DNA of 64,000 nt from Panopea generosa (lineage: Eukaryota; Mollusca; Bivalvia; Adapedonta; Hiatellidae). The translations under genes and the position numbers were made by a program. Of this stretch, positions 1 through 14,200 are shown piece by piece (the first letter of the stretch is position 1; every line of letters begins with the position of its first letter). The stretch covers positions 4,143,920 through 4,207,919 of the forward strand of contig CM055905.1 of the NCBI GenBank assembly GCA_029582155.1, read 5' to 3'. The notes beneath the pieces are model-generated. The model worked only from the letters and a program-made list of their open reading frames with translations, did no database searches and was not told the DNA's origin.

Positions 1-589
1 TAACGCTATTAAAATGTGTATACGACATTAACAGACAATTATGTATTTTTACATAGCCTAAACGTTCCTTCTCGTTCAAGTCAAAATTTCAAGGAAACTG
101 CTCTGAAACATAAAATAACAGGTACATGAAATATCAGGTGGCGGGTTAGCTGTTCCGTTCAGTATAGCATACATCCGCATCATAGAGTTATGCATATTAA
201 CGTACACGTTGCATAAATGCATATTTACACAAATTGAATATAGATCTATATTTTAATGTACTTTGTAAGCATTTGAAAGTAGCTAGTAAATGTGTAAAAC
301 AGTAAAATATGAATAGAAACATATAAACATTGAATAGAAACAAGTAAATGTACTTGAAAGTAAACTAATAATACATATTACACATATTTAACGTTAGTAT
401 TTTTGTAGCGGTCATCTTGACAATGGTTGTCGGTTTTGAGGATAAATATATGGTCCACAATCATAAATGACTTATCTCCGTTCAATGCACATGGTGATTG
501 TGTCAGCTTTTATGATTTCACCTCTATTTCTTGAAATTAGTCTATTCTAATTCATTTTAGCTATTCTGTGACGTAAGCGCAGAGCTTAT

Positions 590-735
590 ACCAATCACGT
601 TCGAGTCCGTTTCATGTGTAGAACCAGTACCTAGTGTTGTTTTCTGGGATACCATCGGATCGAACGTGGTATCGAAGTTGCAACCTCTAGAATAAGCGGT
701 CAGCACTCTATCCACTACACTATTTTTCTGCTTAA
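590..735 (-). mobile_element. tRNA-derived SINE, family C
   Basis: Read on the minus strand it has a tRNA-like head (TAGTGGATAGAGTGCTGACC) and a body containing AACACTAGGTACTGGTTC. Related copies lie at 22130-22275, 63280-63420 and 56370-56505 (minus) and at 57600-57775 and 26600-26745 (plus). Confidence 0.65.
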
Positions 736-824
736 GTAAATTTAATCACCTCTATATTATAGAGTAGGATGATAATAAGTTAAAAGCATCCGCCTGTACG
801 ACGTCAGATATATCGTATTTTGTT

Positions 825-1135
825 GTATGGTGTTTAGCGTCGCTTTCTAAACATTTTAGTCATATTGCGACGGTGTCTACTTGAGACAGTATCTGAGCGC
901 TGTCACATTTCATTAGTATCATGTCGCAGACACATGATAGGATACCCACCAAGTTACATTATACCGACACCGTGCCGACCAGACTTAGAAATATCCTTTA
1001 GATGCTGAGCGCCAAGCAAGGAAGCTTCTTGTACCATTTTCAAGTGTTTGGTATGACCCGGCTGAACGTTGGTCAAACCGGCGACCTTCCGCATGTCAGG
1101 CGGACGCCCTACCCGAAGACCACGCTGCGGTGATC
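825..1135 (-). mobile_element. tRNA-derived SINE, family B
   Basis: The minus strand starts with the tRNA-like head CCGCAGCGTGGTCTTCGG and continues into a body that matches 47623-47925 (plus) and 22350-22665 (minus). The head resembles tRNA-headed SINEs common in bivalves. The acceptor stem does not pair, so it is not a working tRNA gene. Confidence 0.7.
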
Positions 1136-1680
1136 ATATACATGGTAAAACAAGAACAAATTCAATAATAATCTATATACACGGGATCCACATTTTTTTA
1201 AAATGTTTTTAACGTCATTTCAAAACGTTACAAACTCGCCACTTCAGAGGTGAGAGGTAGATGACATTGACATGACGCCTCAGACAACAGGGCCACTGGG
1301 GACGCTCTGGATGTTCAAATTTTTACCATAATCATAATATTCTCTTCATTTAAATCCCCGTTATTTTTTTGTAATACAAATCAAACCTGTCTTAAGCAGC
1401 CAGTCGAGGGAAGAAGTATACGTGACCTTTTAAGACAGGTAATTGCTTAATACAGGTTAATTTGCTCTGAAAACATAATAATGCGAAATAGCAAATGTGG
1501 CTACTTAAGACAGGTGGCTGCCTATAAGAGGTGGCCGCTTACACAGGTTTGACTGTATATGACAGTATATGAATATGGTGTTTCTTGTTATATCATTAGT
1601 ATGTTTATAAAGTTACACAAATATTTACAAAGACATCCAGTTTTTAATTTGCTGCATGTCCTTTATATTGTTACTATTGA

Positions 1681-1730
1681 CTATGGCCTTCCCGTGTTGA
1701 CGTAATCAATCTCTCCAGACACTGGCGTTT
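1681..1730 (-). CDS. Unit 1 terminal cytoplasmic exon (YVNT)
   Basis: The last exon enters in phase 1 after TATTACAG and reads ETPVSGEIDYVNTGRP then TAG. pYVN is the classic Grb2 SH2-binding pattern (YxN). The unit 2 exon ends GEIDYVNTNIPN and TAA, so the motif is kept while the last residues differ. Confidence 0.8.
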
Positions 1731-4700
1731 CTGTAATAGTAAAAATAAACTTTTTTTCTCCAAAGTTGAATTAAAATCACCTATGTAAACTGACAAATAA
1801 AACCCAAAACAACCCTTCTACATTAACAATGTGATAAACATAATAAACACAATTTTGAATTGTACGATACTTTTCAAAGTAAAACTATTTTTTTGAATAC
1901 AATGCAACTCCTAAAATACGAAAAGAAATAATTTTCACTGAAAAAAGATAATGTGTGTGAAAATGTCTAACTTGCATGTACACGTGTTTATACTATTTCC
2001 GCGTAAAACAATCTGTGTTAACTTTTAATGCAGTAGGTGGATTTACAGCAGCTTTGTATGTTGCCTCCCACTCGCTACAGTATATTGCGCTGACCTCTGA
2101 AAATGCCCAATATTGTAGATGTGAGAACATTAAAACATTTTCAAGATTGGCTGTAAAAGGTGCTGTTGGATGAAGATATAATAGTTTGCATATGTGTGGT
2201 GACACACTGCAACACAATCGACATAATTGTCAATAATAAAGGGGAGTCTTCCAATCATCACAATTGTGAAAAAGCAGCCTGGTGAACTCTATGGTTTTAC
2301 CTGCATATTTGGACCAACAGAGGCTTATTTATAGAAACAAGATACTTTTAGAACTATAGGCAAAGTGTTCAGTTTTCCACAAATGCAACATTGATTGTTT
2401 TGTGAGAAGGTGAATGCTTGGCATTCTCGCATACACAATAAAAGTGAATCAATTTCTCGTGTACAATATATATAACAATACATATATTACCTATAGGATC
2501 ATATATGACTTCTACAGGTACCTCTCTACTTTCTAGCTGTAGATCCATGTACGACTCCATTACACCAGCATTACTGCAACATAGAACAGTTACATATAGA
2601 CTTACACAACACAAAATATTTTTTTACACAGCATAGATAACTTATATATAGTTTTGCACAACATGGAACATCTATATATTGTTTTACACAACATAGAATA
2701 TTTATATATAGTTTTACAAAGCATAGTTCACTTATATATAGTTTTACACAGCATAGAACATCTATATATTGTTTTACACAACATAGAACATTTATATATA
2801 GTTTTACACAACATAGAACATTTATGTATAGTGTTACACAACGTACAACAGATATATATATATTTTTACACAACATAAAACATTTATATATATTCAACAC
2901 ATCATAGAACATTAATATATAGTTTTACACAACATAGAACATTTATGTATAGTTTTACACAACAAACACCATTAATGTATAGTTTTACACTACATAGAAC
3001 CTTTTTTATAGTTTTACACAAGCATAGATAACTTATATATAGTTTTACACAACCTAGAATATCTATATATTGTTTTACACAACATAGAACATTTATAAAT
3101 TGTTTTACACAACAAAGACCATTTATGTATAGTTTTACACAACATAGAACATTGATTTATAGTTTAACAAAACATAGAACATTTATAACTTGTTTTACAC
3201 AATATAGGACCTTTATGTATAGTTATACACACAATAGAACATTTATATATAGGTTTACAAAACATAGAACATTTATATACATTATTACATATCATAGAAC
3301 ATTTATGTATTGTTTTACACAACATAGAACATTAATATATTATTTTACACAACATAGAACATTTATATATATTTTTACACAACATAGATAATTTAAATGT
3401 AGTTTAACACAACAATTATTTTAGATGGAGCATTTATATATAGTTTTACACATCATGGATCAATATATATATAGTTTTACACACATTAGAACATATATAT
3501 ATATATAGTTTTACACACCATATATCATTGATATATAGTTTTACACAACAAAGAACATTTATATACAGTTTTACACATCATAGATCATTTATATATAGTT
3601 TTACACAACATAGAACCATAGATCATTGCTATATAGTTTAACACAGCATAGAACATTTATATACAGTTTTTCACATCTTAGCTCATTTATATATAGTTTT
3701 ACACAACATATAACCATAGATCATTGCTATATAGTGTAACACAACATACAACATTTATATAAATTTTTACACATCATAGATCATTTATGTATAGTTGTAC
3801 ACAACATAAAACATTTATGTATAACTAAGTGTAAAACAAATGTTCATATAAGTGTTGTTCGAATTTGTTTCAATGCCCATTGGAATATATTGTATTATAT
3901 ATATAATATTTGTTTTTAATAAAAACAAATGGTTGAGTTAATTGGCATTCATGATTATAGTTTATATAACATCTGGCAATCATATAGATATACTTAAGTA
4001 TGCTGATTATGATGATATACTTAAGTTGGCAATATACATATTCATTGCGATGTATTTATTGATTTGGTAGACACTATATACACTATATGTACTGGGCTTG
4101 ATATAGTTCACTTAAGACATGTGTGGTGTAATTTTATGTACCGTTTCTTCAAAAATGCATGGTCTTGCATAAAACTCTCTTGGCATAAGAATGTTCGTTT
4201 TAAGCAGCAATTATTCGTAATCAACATTTTTATCTTACCTTGTCCCTTGCCGTGTTTGTTTACTACCTTTAGACACTGAGTATGTTCCATTTCCTTAGAA
4301 AAGAGTGTAAAAAATGTGTCAATATTAAACCTCATTTGATCAATCTTATATTCTTTATATACAATATTGAATGCGACTTTCTTTTGAAGTGTAACCATCT
4401 TTAATTCAACAAGGCAAAGGATTACAGGACCAGCACAGTCCTTAGACTCCCACTGGTTGGAACAATTAAGGCAATTGGTATTTCAAGGGAAAGCGGTTTC
4501 TATTTCGTTAGAAACCGTTACTACCGGTATTTAGGAAAGGTGTACATGAGTGTAAATGAACTATTTGTGTCATTCTAAACTGACTATGTTGCATCATTGG
4601 GCAAGACATGCGTTAATTATACATATTAATGAAAATAGTTTACTATGAACCAATCAAAGACCCATCAGTAAAGGAGACATGTTACGGAAAAAGTTTTGAT

Positions 4701-7700
4701 ATGTAGGTCATAGGACAGTAAATAGATCACAGTTACCCACATTTGGTATACGACACACTGTTTATCATTGAAGTGCTCATGAACCATATTAGACAAGCCA
4801 AGCTCTTACATTTAATGATGTATGCTTCTCATAAGGGTGAACTGGTATGTGTCAGGAAATAGGTCAGTAAATAGGTCAGGAAATATGTCAGTAAATAGGT
4901 AACTGTGAAACAGTTTTGGTATGCAACACACCGCCCTCCCCTATATGTATCAATAAGCGAAATTTGACCCTTAAGAATTAGATATATGCTCCGAAATATG
5001 TTTTAACGGTAAGTATGTAGGTCAGAGATCAAGAAGTAGGCCGCATTGGCCTTCTTTTAATGTGTCACATCCACTTCTCCAGAAATATCCATATATCAGA
5101 TTTAGTAGTCCTACGCTTTAAAATTAAGGGTATATGCTCCAGTGAAGGTTTTACTGGTATGTAGGTCGGAAGTCAAAATACATGTCACATTGACCTAGTT
5201 TTCCTAGATATAACAATAAACCAAAATTTGTAATCCTAGGCCCTACAGTAAATGATATATACACAGGACAATATTTTACTGGTCATGTGTCAAGATGTAG
5301 GTCTTCAAATTCCCCAGATGCACCTTGAATTGAATATGATCATCCTAGGCCTCGCTTTATAGGATTTTTTCCGGACTAACTTTTTCTTTCATGTAAGTCA
5401 GATGATCAGTATTAAGGCCACATTCACCCAGTTTTGATAAGTTACACTTCCTTGGTTGCCCTCGGCATTACAGCATAGGAAATATTTTCCCGATAATATT
5501 TCAGAAGGAGAACCGTTGGGGGACTGCAAATATACTCGTGCAATATATCACTACTGTTGTATATTTTTCTTTACAGATGTTCAAACATTGGAAATAAATT
5601 AAGTTAATAATAAACTTAAACTGCTACTATAAACGATGAAGACGTTATACATATATATCTTTATAAAAACGTCCATACATGTATATAAAATCACATCTAA
5701 AGTTTATATTTGTAACAAAATAGTTAGGTTGTTGTGGCCTAATTTAGTAGTGTAAGCTAGTACGTGTCCATTGTAGTGATATAGACTTAATTTAGAACAG
5801 GTAGCTTGGAATTGTTAAAACGTACCGATAGCTCGATAGGAGTAACGTTTTTAAGATCTTTTACATTTTCATTCTTTGACTAAAGAATAAATCATTTTGA
5901 AGTTTATTCCATCAAATTCCATTAAGTTTTAGAAAGTTAGAATAATTAAACGGGTTTATTCGTCATAAAACTAATTTAGGTTTACCTTGGCCTAATAGCG
6001 TAAAATTCCCATCGTACGATGTTTGAAAGTTTGTTGTTTCATGATATACACAAAATTCACTAAGCAATGTGGACTGTTTTGCTATATATGCTGACTGTAT
6101 TATGGAAGCACTGTCCAGTATTAGCAGAATCACCTTTGGGGTGGTTGTGACGAGAAAAATTGAGCAGGGTACTGTTCCAGTACATAACGGCAGATGGGTA
6201 TGTGAATTTTATATTATGTTGTATTTAAATGTCTGATATATAATTATATATATTACATAATCAGATCTAAGTAAATTGTATAAATTGTTCATATCCATTC
6301 CGAAAATAATGTCTGTAATTTAATACACATCCACGGTATTTAGAAGTGTTTTGTTAGAATATAGGCCGAGGAATCTGAGAACGTATTTTGAGCTGTTGAT
6401 ATTGTGTTTATGATGAAGTGTTGAAATGCACAATGTTAGAATTGATTGATATGTGTAATTAAATTTTGTTGATGCTTATTTTGATATTCACAAAGTGAAT
6501 ATAATTGTTCTGTAATTGTTCATATTATAAATGAGAAGTTATGTAAAGATATAATTGCTATTTTGAGATTGACGGAAAGTCGTATATGAGATGTTGTTTA
6601 AACTTCCATGAAACTGCAGATGAACTGTTATCGTAAAGTGATAAATCTACCATGAAACTGTTAGAAGGTAAGAATTGATTGCACTGTTATAATATGTTGA
6701 TAAATCTACCATGAAACTGTTAGATGGTTAGAAATGAATGCACTGTTATCTTATATTGATAAAAATACCATGAAATTGATAGATGGTAAATAATAGACGC
6801 CATGTCATTACATATTTGTGTAACTAGTAAATCTGAGTTTATATATATATTGTAGCCGTTTTTAACGTAAGCGAGACATGTGTCCGCTACGTCAACGACG
6901 TATATAGACGTGACAGGAAGTAAGCTGGTGGTAGTACAGTCAAAAGGACAGCAACCCATATACTCGTCATATGGACGACTTGACGGTCCTGACGTCGGAG
7001 TACGGTCGAAAGTTGGTACTCAGTATAGAGTTCTAGGGAAGATAACCCAGTTTATATAGCCACCGCCGCAAGGGACGAGTGATGCCAAATATATGATAAT
7101 CTGGACGCGGTAGTAGTATCTAGTGCATTTTTAATGTTTTACATTCAAATGATATAAGCAGTTTGGATCGCGATGTAGATTAAGTAACGTGTAGGAGATA
7201 GAACTGTGTAAAAAAGTGTTAATACCATCATAGGACCTTTTTAAACCAGCTGTGTTTTTTTTGTTGAGTAATTATTTTTAATTTGTATATATTGTATACT
7301 TGTTTATTCGTAATTGAATTCATGTAAAATTAAAATTGTAAATTTTACTTTGTGTATGCTTGTATTCTACCCTCGTGAGTAGTCGGCCCTTGGTCATTTT
7401 GCTACATATTGTCACGGTATTTAATAACTTTAATATTGTATTGTTTTGATTACATATATAATATTTACCTTTTCGTCCAAACATGTTCCGTGTCACAAAC
7501 ATAGACAGTACAGCCAAAAGGACGATTGTCATACCGAGAAGGGACCCGATGACTATTATGGCCGTGTTATCGACCTCATCTGTAGAACAATCATTCAATT
7601 ATGTACATCAGTGATATTTGAATATATTGATAATGAAACCTCCAGACAGTAGTTTGGCGGTGTTACACCGAAGGTTAATGCCTAAGACATTTGTACTGTT

Positions 7701-8186
7701 ACTGCACCCAGTCACACTATACCGGCATCGAGGTTGCTTATGAAATAATATTCGAGACGCGTGATTCAATCAAAGGTATTTTTGCTTTTATAAATACAAC
7801 TTCTGTGGAATATATTTAAGTTACTTATCAGGAGATCAATCATCAAGGTTAAATAAAATATTTCACTTTTGAAAATATGTACATTAAGACCATTTTTACA
7901 TGACAATTTTTTGTTTAATTAGGGAAATCAATGCAAAGTTGGTGTGTTGAAAAACAACAAATATTTAGTTATCTGATAGACATTCGCCAATCAAAACATT
8001 TTTAGTGATATTCAAAGTGTGTTTAACCGATTTAGAAAAGTGAAGTGTTTTTATTTACCACTTAAATGACTGTTCAACTGATACATTAGTTTTTCCTACA
8101 TTTTTTTACGTTCACTGACTACTTCCCTACATATTTAAAGGTGGGAAATTCATGACCGTTTAACAAAATGCATGGCCAATCATCAC

Positions 8187-8247
<61 letters not shown>

Positions 8248-11200
8248 ATGAGTCGAGATCACTTTTGCTTGTTTTCTATTTGAAAAACAAAGCAACAAAA
8301 CAAAACCACATTCGAAATATAAAAACAATTAGAAATCGAAAAAAAAAAGCAACCTATATTTAACAAAAAATAAGATTGCTTGCCTTTCACTTCCAACGTT
8401 ATGGTACGTTTTGTGGTTTTATATGTTCCATTTCTGATTGCTACACACGAGTAGTCAACCGACATAGCAACGGTTGCCTGGCCAATCTGTAACTCCGGAC
8501 CGGTTATGTTTTTGAGAAGTTTTTCAGAAATCCAATACGTGCTGCATGATGGGAAACACACAGAAGAACAATAAACGACAGGGATGACATCACCAACTGT
8601 GAGTATATACACTGACTTGTCTGGCTTGAGGGTCAAATACGGATCTGGACCATCTAACAATATAACACTTGTGGATTAGTTTCGAATAAAAATATAACCA
8701 ATTTTCATTTTTGAACTATGTGTTTTTGTGTTTTCCTATGCTTTTACAAGTAACAGAAATATTTTTTTGTAAAACAGAACAATGATATCCGGAGCAATAA
8801 TGCCTCCTGCTTCAACATTGTTAAAACATCAGTCGTCATTTTACGTTTGAAATAACATAGTTACAACATCAATGTACTTGACTATTTTTTCAGTTATAAG
8901 CAATTTATTTTGATAAAGACAAAGGACGTACTACTCACATGCTATTTTCAGTGTGAAGTTCCTCTCAGATGTTAGTCCACCTTCTTCTGTAGCCCTGTAT
9001 GTAATATTCCTGTTGTTTTGGCGACGATCCACGTTTAGAATCAAGAGACTGTCATATGTTACTTGATACATACCCCTTGATGCCACGTGTTCCCCGTCTA
9101 TCAGCCAGGCCATGCTAACATTGAATCCAGGTGATGGAATAGTGTTGGAAAGTGACTGTGAACCAGTAAGTGATATAGGGTCAGCTTCTTCGGCAATATC
9201 TGAACCTTGTCGGGTGGGGTGGTATGTTATATCCGGAATTGTTGGAGGTTCTACAAACAGAAGAAGTATTTTGATTAATCACGATATTTTTCTTTTGGAA
9301 TCTTAATATTTTAGATAGAGTGCATTCAAAACAGACATGCAGGGCTGCTCGAATGAAAGTGTTTATAGTGAGAAAAAAATCGTCAGTGCCAATCCGCCAC
9401 TACTCAAAGGAATGTTAGCTGTAAACCTATTCAATAATAAACTTCACCTCCTGCGTAGGCATTAAGTGTGATAATAAAATAAATGGATACGAAAAGCATG
9501 AGTGACTATTAAAGATGCAATACAAATATAAAATGTACATAATCTACCACATAAACTCCGACGACGATGCTAGAACTTGACAATGTACCATTTTCCCGAT
9601 ATCATCAATATGTAAAACTCGAAGTCACTTGACAGGGTCCTTTACATAGCCTAACCCGTTGATGAGTATAAACTAAGATCACCCACGATTAGCTATATAG
9701 AGAAGCAGAGGCCCGTTTTATTAACGTTCGGTAGTTTACGAACTTCTTAGTGTAAAATATGAAATTAAGAAAAGGTCGGGACATGTATTAAGTGTTCCGT
9801 TTACTTATTTTACGATATTTTGTAAGCCTAAAAATGTATTCTTTGCAAAATTTGCAAAGAACTTCGAATATGAAACGTTCCCGGATGCTACAATTTCTTC
9901 TTACGAAATTCTTAAGACTGTTATTGAAACGGGACCGTGATTTTGAAAGCCTAGTATTTTAATTCATTGTTTGACAAAGTTTATGCTTACTTATACCAAA
10001 TATGAACACCCAAAGCCAACACCCTAACAACTAGATCATGGCGCTAGTCGTGATGGATTGGTCACACAACATTTTTTAAGTTTCACATGTTTCTAAAGCT
10101 GATATAAGTCACTATCGAGTCGAGTCCATTTCCTATGTGGAAACCAAAACTAACTAACAAGAAATATGTCCACAGGCCCACGCTATATGATAATACATTT
10201 CACAAAATGTAAAAACGTTGACAAAGATTAATAACAAAATTTCAATCAAGTACAACCATTCTGGAACTCGAACCCGAGACATTTCGCTGTAAGGAAGAAT
10301 GCTTTACCGACTAATGGCATACGTTTCTCTGCCGCCCCTAAAACCTGCAGTCATTAACCTTGTGCAAAGGTCTGAGTACTCCCGTAGTTGGCTATTCGAA
10401 GAATGTAGACAGTGTTCTATTTTAGTTTTATTAACACAATGGTATTTGTCTTTAAAAGCACTAGTATAAGCACTGCACTCAGGTTTTTGTTTTGACAAAT
10501 TTCCCATACTTTAACTCATACATAAAGACGCGGAATAATATTTCGCAACCCTGTGTTTAATAAAGGATAATATGAATAGCTATGAGTTCAGCTTTTTATT
10601 AATAGTATCAATATGTATAAATTCAAGTCCATAAAGACATAACAGCTCGTTTTGTAACGGTCATTTTCGCACAACAACTTTGTGATGGAAGTCGCCATAT
10701 TGGACACCTGCGTGACGTCACAACTGCACATTCGGTTTAAAACAAAATTAATTTATATGCTACAACAGATATGGAAACGTACAATTATAGTCACCGGCAA
10801 GAGAATAATAAAATGGAGAAGGACTTGTGGCCTACAACTTTGAACCAGAATTTTCGGAAGCAGAGTTAAATGAATTAGAAAACGAGAGAAATTGTGAGAC
10901 GGCACAGTGACATGTGAAAGATTTTTTGCAGCTGCGAAATTTGTGTAATGATGCCTTCGTCTGACGAAAATACGTGCTGCAGATGCAATGACATTATTAT
11001 TGGAAGTTTAGAAGATTAAGAATGTATCACAGAAATAATACAGAGAAACACAGCAATGTCTTATGAAGCTTTCATCCAAAAAGACGATAACTGTTAAACA
11101 GTCACACCGATCATGAACCTGAGATCAAACCCGAAACCCATGAATCACGAGTCTGACATCTTATCATGTTGCCTGACATTGCTGATTAAATTTCAAAATA

Positions 11201-14200
11201 GTAAAATTACCCTTAGCTTGATAAAGAAAACAAAAGTAATTTTTGTGGTCAGTGTTGATGTATCTGCACATTCATGCTGTACTACCAGGGTATATACTGT
11301 TTGCTACTCAGTCAATAAATTATCAAAAAACACTATTTAGACCAGGAATGGAATTTAAGGGAAGATGGTCTGTTACATATATTTACCTGTCTAAGAGAAA
11401 ATAAGAATTAATATTATATCTCTTTTTTTATCGTGTTTAGCTGGTGCGGCCATTGTTCAACAATGAGAAATGGCTGATAAAATTTTGATTTCATACCCTT
11501 TTTAGTAAAATTAGATGAAGCATGGATGAGTTTTTTGTTGTTTTACATAACTGGCACTGTCTTTTGGGTATTTAAATTGGGTTACTACCCAATTTGATAT
11601 ATGATGATTATCTATCTATACCAGTTCCCTGAACTTCTTATAGGGAGTGTCATATAGAATATAATGTCTACAGGAATATTGCACAAAGTGTATGTTACTG
11701 TCCAGCTACTGGCACCCTGCTGAGCTTTCATAATTCAACGACACTACATTCACGCCATGTGGTAATGAGAAATAACCCGGCCACAGTATGCATATTGTAC
11801 CCTTATTAGCATAAATCACCCCAGGGTTTATGACAGGATGTAATATCACATAGTTTTATGCCATATTACTATTTTAAACATTTTAAGTTAATTAGGGGTT
11901 CAATATCAATGCAAACCTACAAGTAAAAAATCATATAATATGATTTTATGTATATTGCTTACAAATTGTATACCAGAACACCATTTTACCAGTAAATAAA
12001 CCTCTGCTGTTGAATAACATACAATAGCAAAACATAAAAAGGAAAATAAATGTACATTTTCATGTATTTATAAATAAGTAAAGGAACAAAGGGCACAGTT
12101 TAATTGATATTTTTTTCATTACGAAGTAGAGGTAGTTCAAATGTCTATTCAAGAATAATGACCTAGCTGACTGTGAAAAAGCCATATATCAATAAACTAA
12201 ATTGCCAATTGATTATAAAATTAATAAAATGAGTTGATGAACGATTAATGGTTAACTGAATATTTAGCATCATTTTTTTGACATTGAAGGCTTACGGTAC
12301 AGATGTTTAGTTAACCTAACCACTGTTTCCTGAAAAGTTAACCAGTACTCGAGCACACCCCATATCCGCAAGTAACTGATAACTTTCCCACTTGAATTAG
12401 CGGTTAGCGACAAATGATAATGAGACACAATTTTGTATGTGAATCATCAAAACACTATTGCCGGATGGGGATTCGAACTTGCGACACCTTGATTGATAGT
12501 CAAACATGTAAATGACTGAGCTAATCGGGCTGTCACAATTAAATGGCTTTTATTTGTAATTTTATAATAAATTTTAGATACCATGTCGTTTTCACACCTT
12601 AACCTCTTCTTTTTATTGTTTATTGGATTATCGCACCTGTTTAATCAGCATGCAATTATATCATTGTGAAAGTTTGCTATATCAATTTCGCAATATTTTG
12701 GAAGAGTATATAAATTACAAATTAAATTTCAGAAATCAGTTGAGCTATAAGTGTTATTAGCACATTTTTAAGAGCTTCCCACTGGATAATATACACTAAG
12801 TCTATATGTATGTCGCATATGGTAATCTTCGTCCTGAAATCACCAGAAATTGTATGCTTGGGTAGTGGTACGCCAATACATTGGTACGCTTCATTCTGCA
12901 ATCTTAGGTCCAACCCCAAATTATATATTAGGAAAACTAAATACAACGCTGCCCACAAAATATATCGCATTACTCCACCCACTTATTCCGCTTAAGAAAA
13001 CAATGTTTATGGGTTAAGTCCTTCAATTCAGAATCGTTTTCGCGTTTAATTGTCTTCCTTCGATGTTCACTAATACATTGTATATCTATCTATCAACTGT
13101 TTACGTGAATTAGCGTATATACATAAGAGTTTCAGTAGAGAGCAGTCATTAACGACACAATAAAATTTTCGCGAGAACTAGAACGGAAGTGTTGCTATGA
13201 CTTCACCGAAAACCTCCAACATAAAAGAGCTATAAAATGGCGGCGCACATAATATTTATGAAACGCTTGAAATCATGATATTTAATAACGTTTTTCTCAT
13301 TTGATAAATTTCGTTCAATTAAAATTTGTTGATTTTTGTGTTATTTACATGTCTATAAAACGATAAATAGCCATTTATATTCTGACATACGGTACCCTTT
13401 AAATTAATGGATTTTGTTCATATGTTCATGTTTCCATGCATTTTACTTAAAAGTGTGACTCTTGAAAAATTACACTTTTCATTGCTGTCCCTTATTTTAC
13501 ATTCTGTCAGTCATATCTAATGATTGATATTAATTCTAGTTACTTGATCATTGGTTACCTCTATATCTAATAGGTCAACCGATTTTGGGCTCCTTGTTAT
13601 GTACCATACATTAGTTGATTTATGAGAGAGCTGCATCGAGAAGTAAAGAACAAAATACACATGGTTTGCGATATCGATCTCTTGTTTACCTAGTCTTATT
13701 TACTTAGTAATTAAATCATTAACATTATGATCGTCGTGTTTTGAAAGAAAGATAAATGGACTTACTTAAAACGTAGAGAGTCAAGCAGTTTGTATACCGT
13801 CCGAAGTCCAGTTCTAGTGTGTATGTGCCGTTGTCCTGGTCATTGATGTTCTGGAGGATAACAGTAACACTTAGATATTCGTCTCCTTCATAGTCCACAC
13901 TGACGTTATATTTGGTTTTATTGTAATTGTCATATATAAAGGCTCCGCTGATGATACGTACTGTTACTAACCTGACGTCCCAATGCTTAAATTTAATAAG
14001 TTCATAACGAACATGACGAGTATTTGTTGTATTGAACTCAAAAGTAGCACTTGAACCCGTTTCAGACGATATATTTACCGTAGATGTACAGCCTGAAAAT
14101 AATAGTAATCGTGGTAACAAAACACACAATTGTATATTAAAATGTTGATACCGTATTCTTAGGGAAGTACACAGAAATAACAATAATCGTAATTAACTTA

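Larger units (their letters stand above)
1..1680 (-). other. 3' flank of Ig-receptor unit 1 (duplicated block)
   Basis: This non-coding stretch lies downstream of the stop codon of the minus-strand receptor unit 1. It is repeated almost base for base at 21541-23092 and in diverged form at 45793-46956 and 62440-63470. The first ~177 bases are the inner and right-hand part of the MITE-like element described at 21483-21713. Two SINEs sit at the same places here and in the 21.5-kb copy, so they were inserted before that duplication. I see no coding sequence in it. Confidence 0.75.
9251..13765 (-). other. Unit 1 intron between V and second Ig exons
   Basis: This 4.5-kb intron holds a tRNA-like remnant (10255-10325), a P2X7-like domain fragment (10770-11100, plus strand) and a SINE (12235-12530). 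I see nothing codable for the receptor in it. Confidence 0.6.

Noticed and set aside
2571..3391. Open frames with a 10-residue repeat on both strands
   Set aside because: Artefact of the 30-bp intronic minisatellite.
6720..6959. Extra cytoplasmic exon in the long unit 1 intron
   Set aside because: No counterpart in unit 2, and including it would break the phase fit between the transmembrane exon and tail exon A.
7320..7468. Extension of the transmembrane open frame past 7469
   Set aside because: A GTAAAT donor lies at 7468, unit 2 has the same donor, and the text beyond is not conserved.
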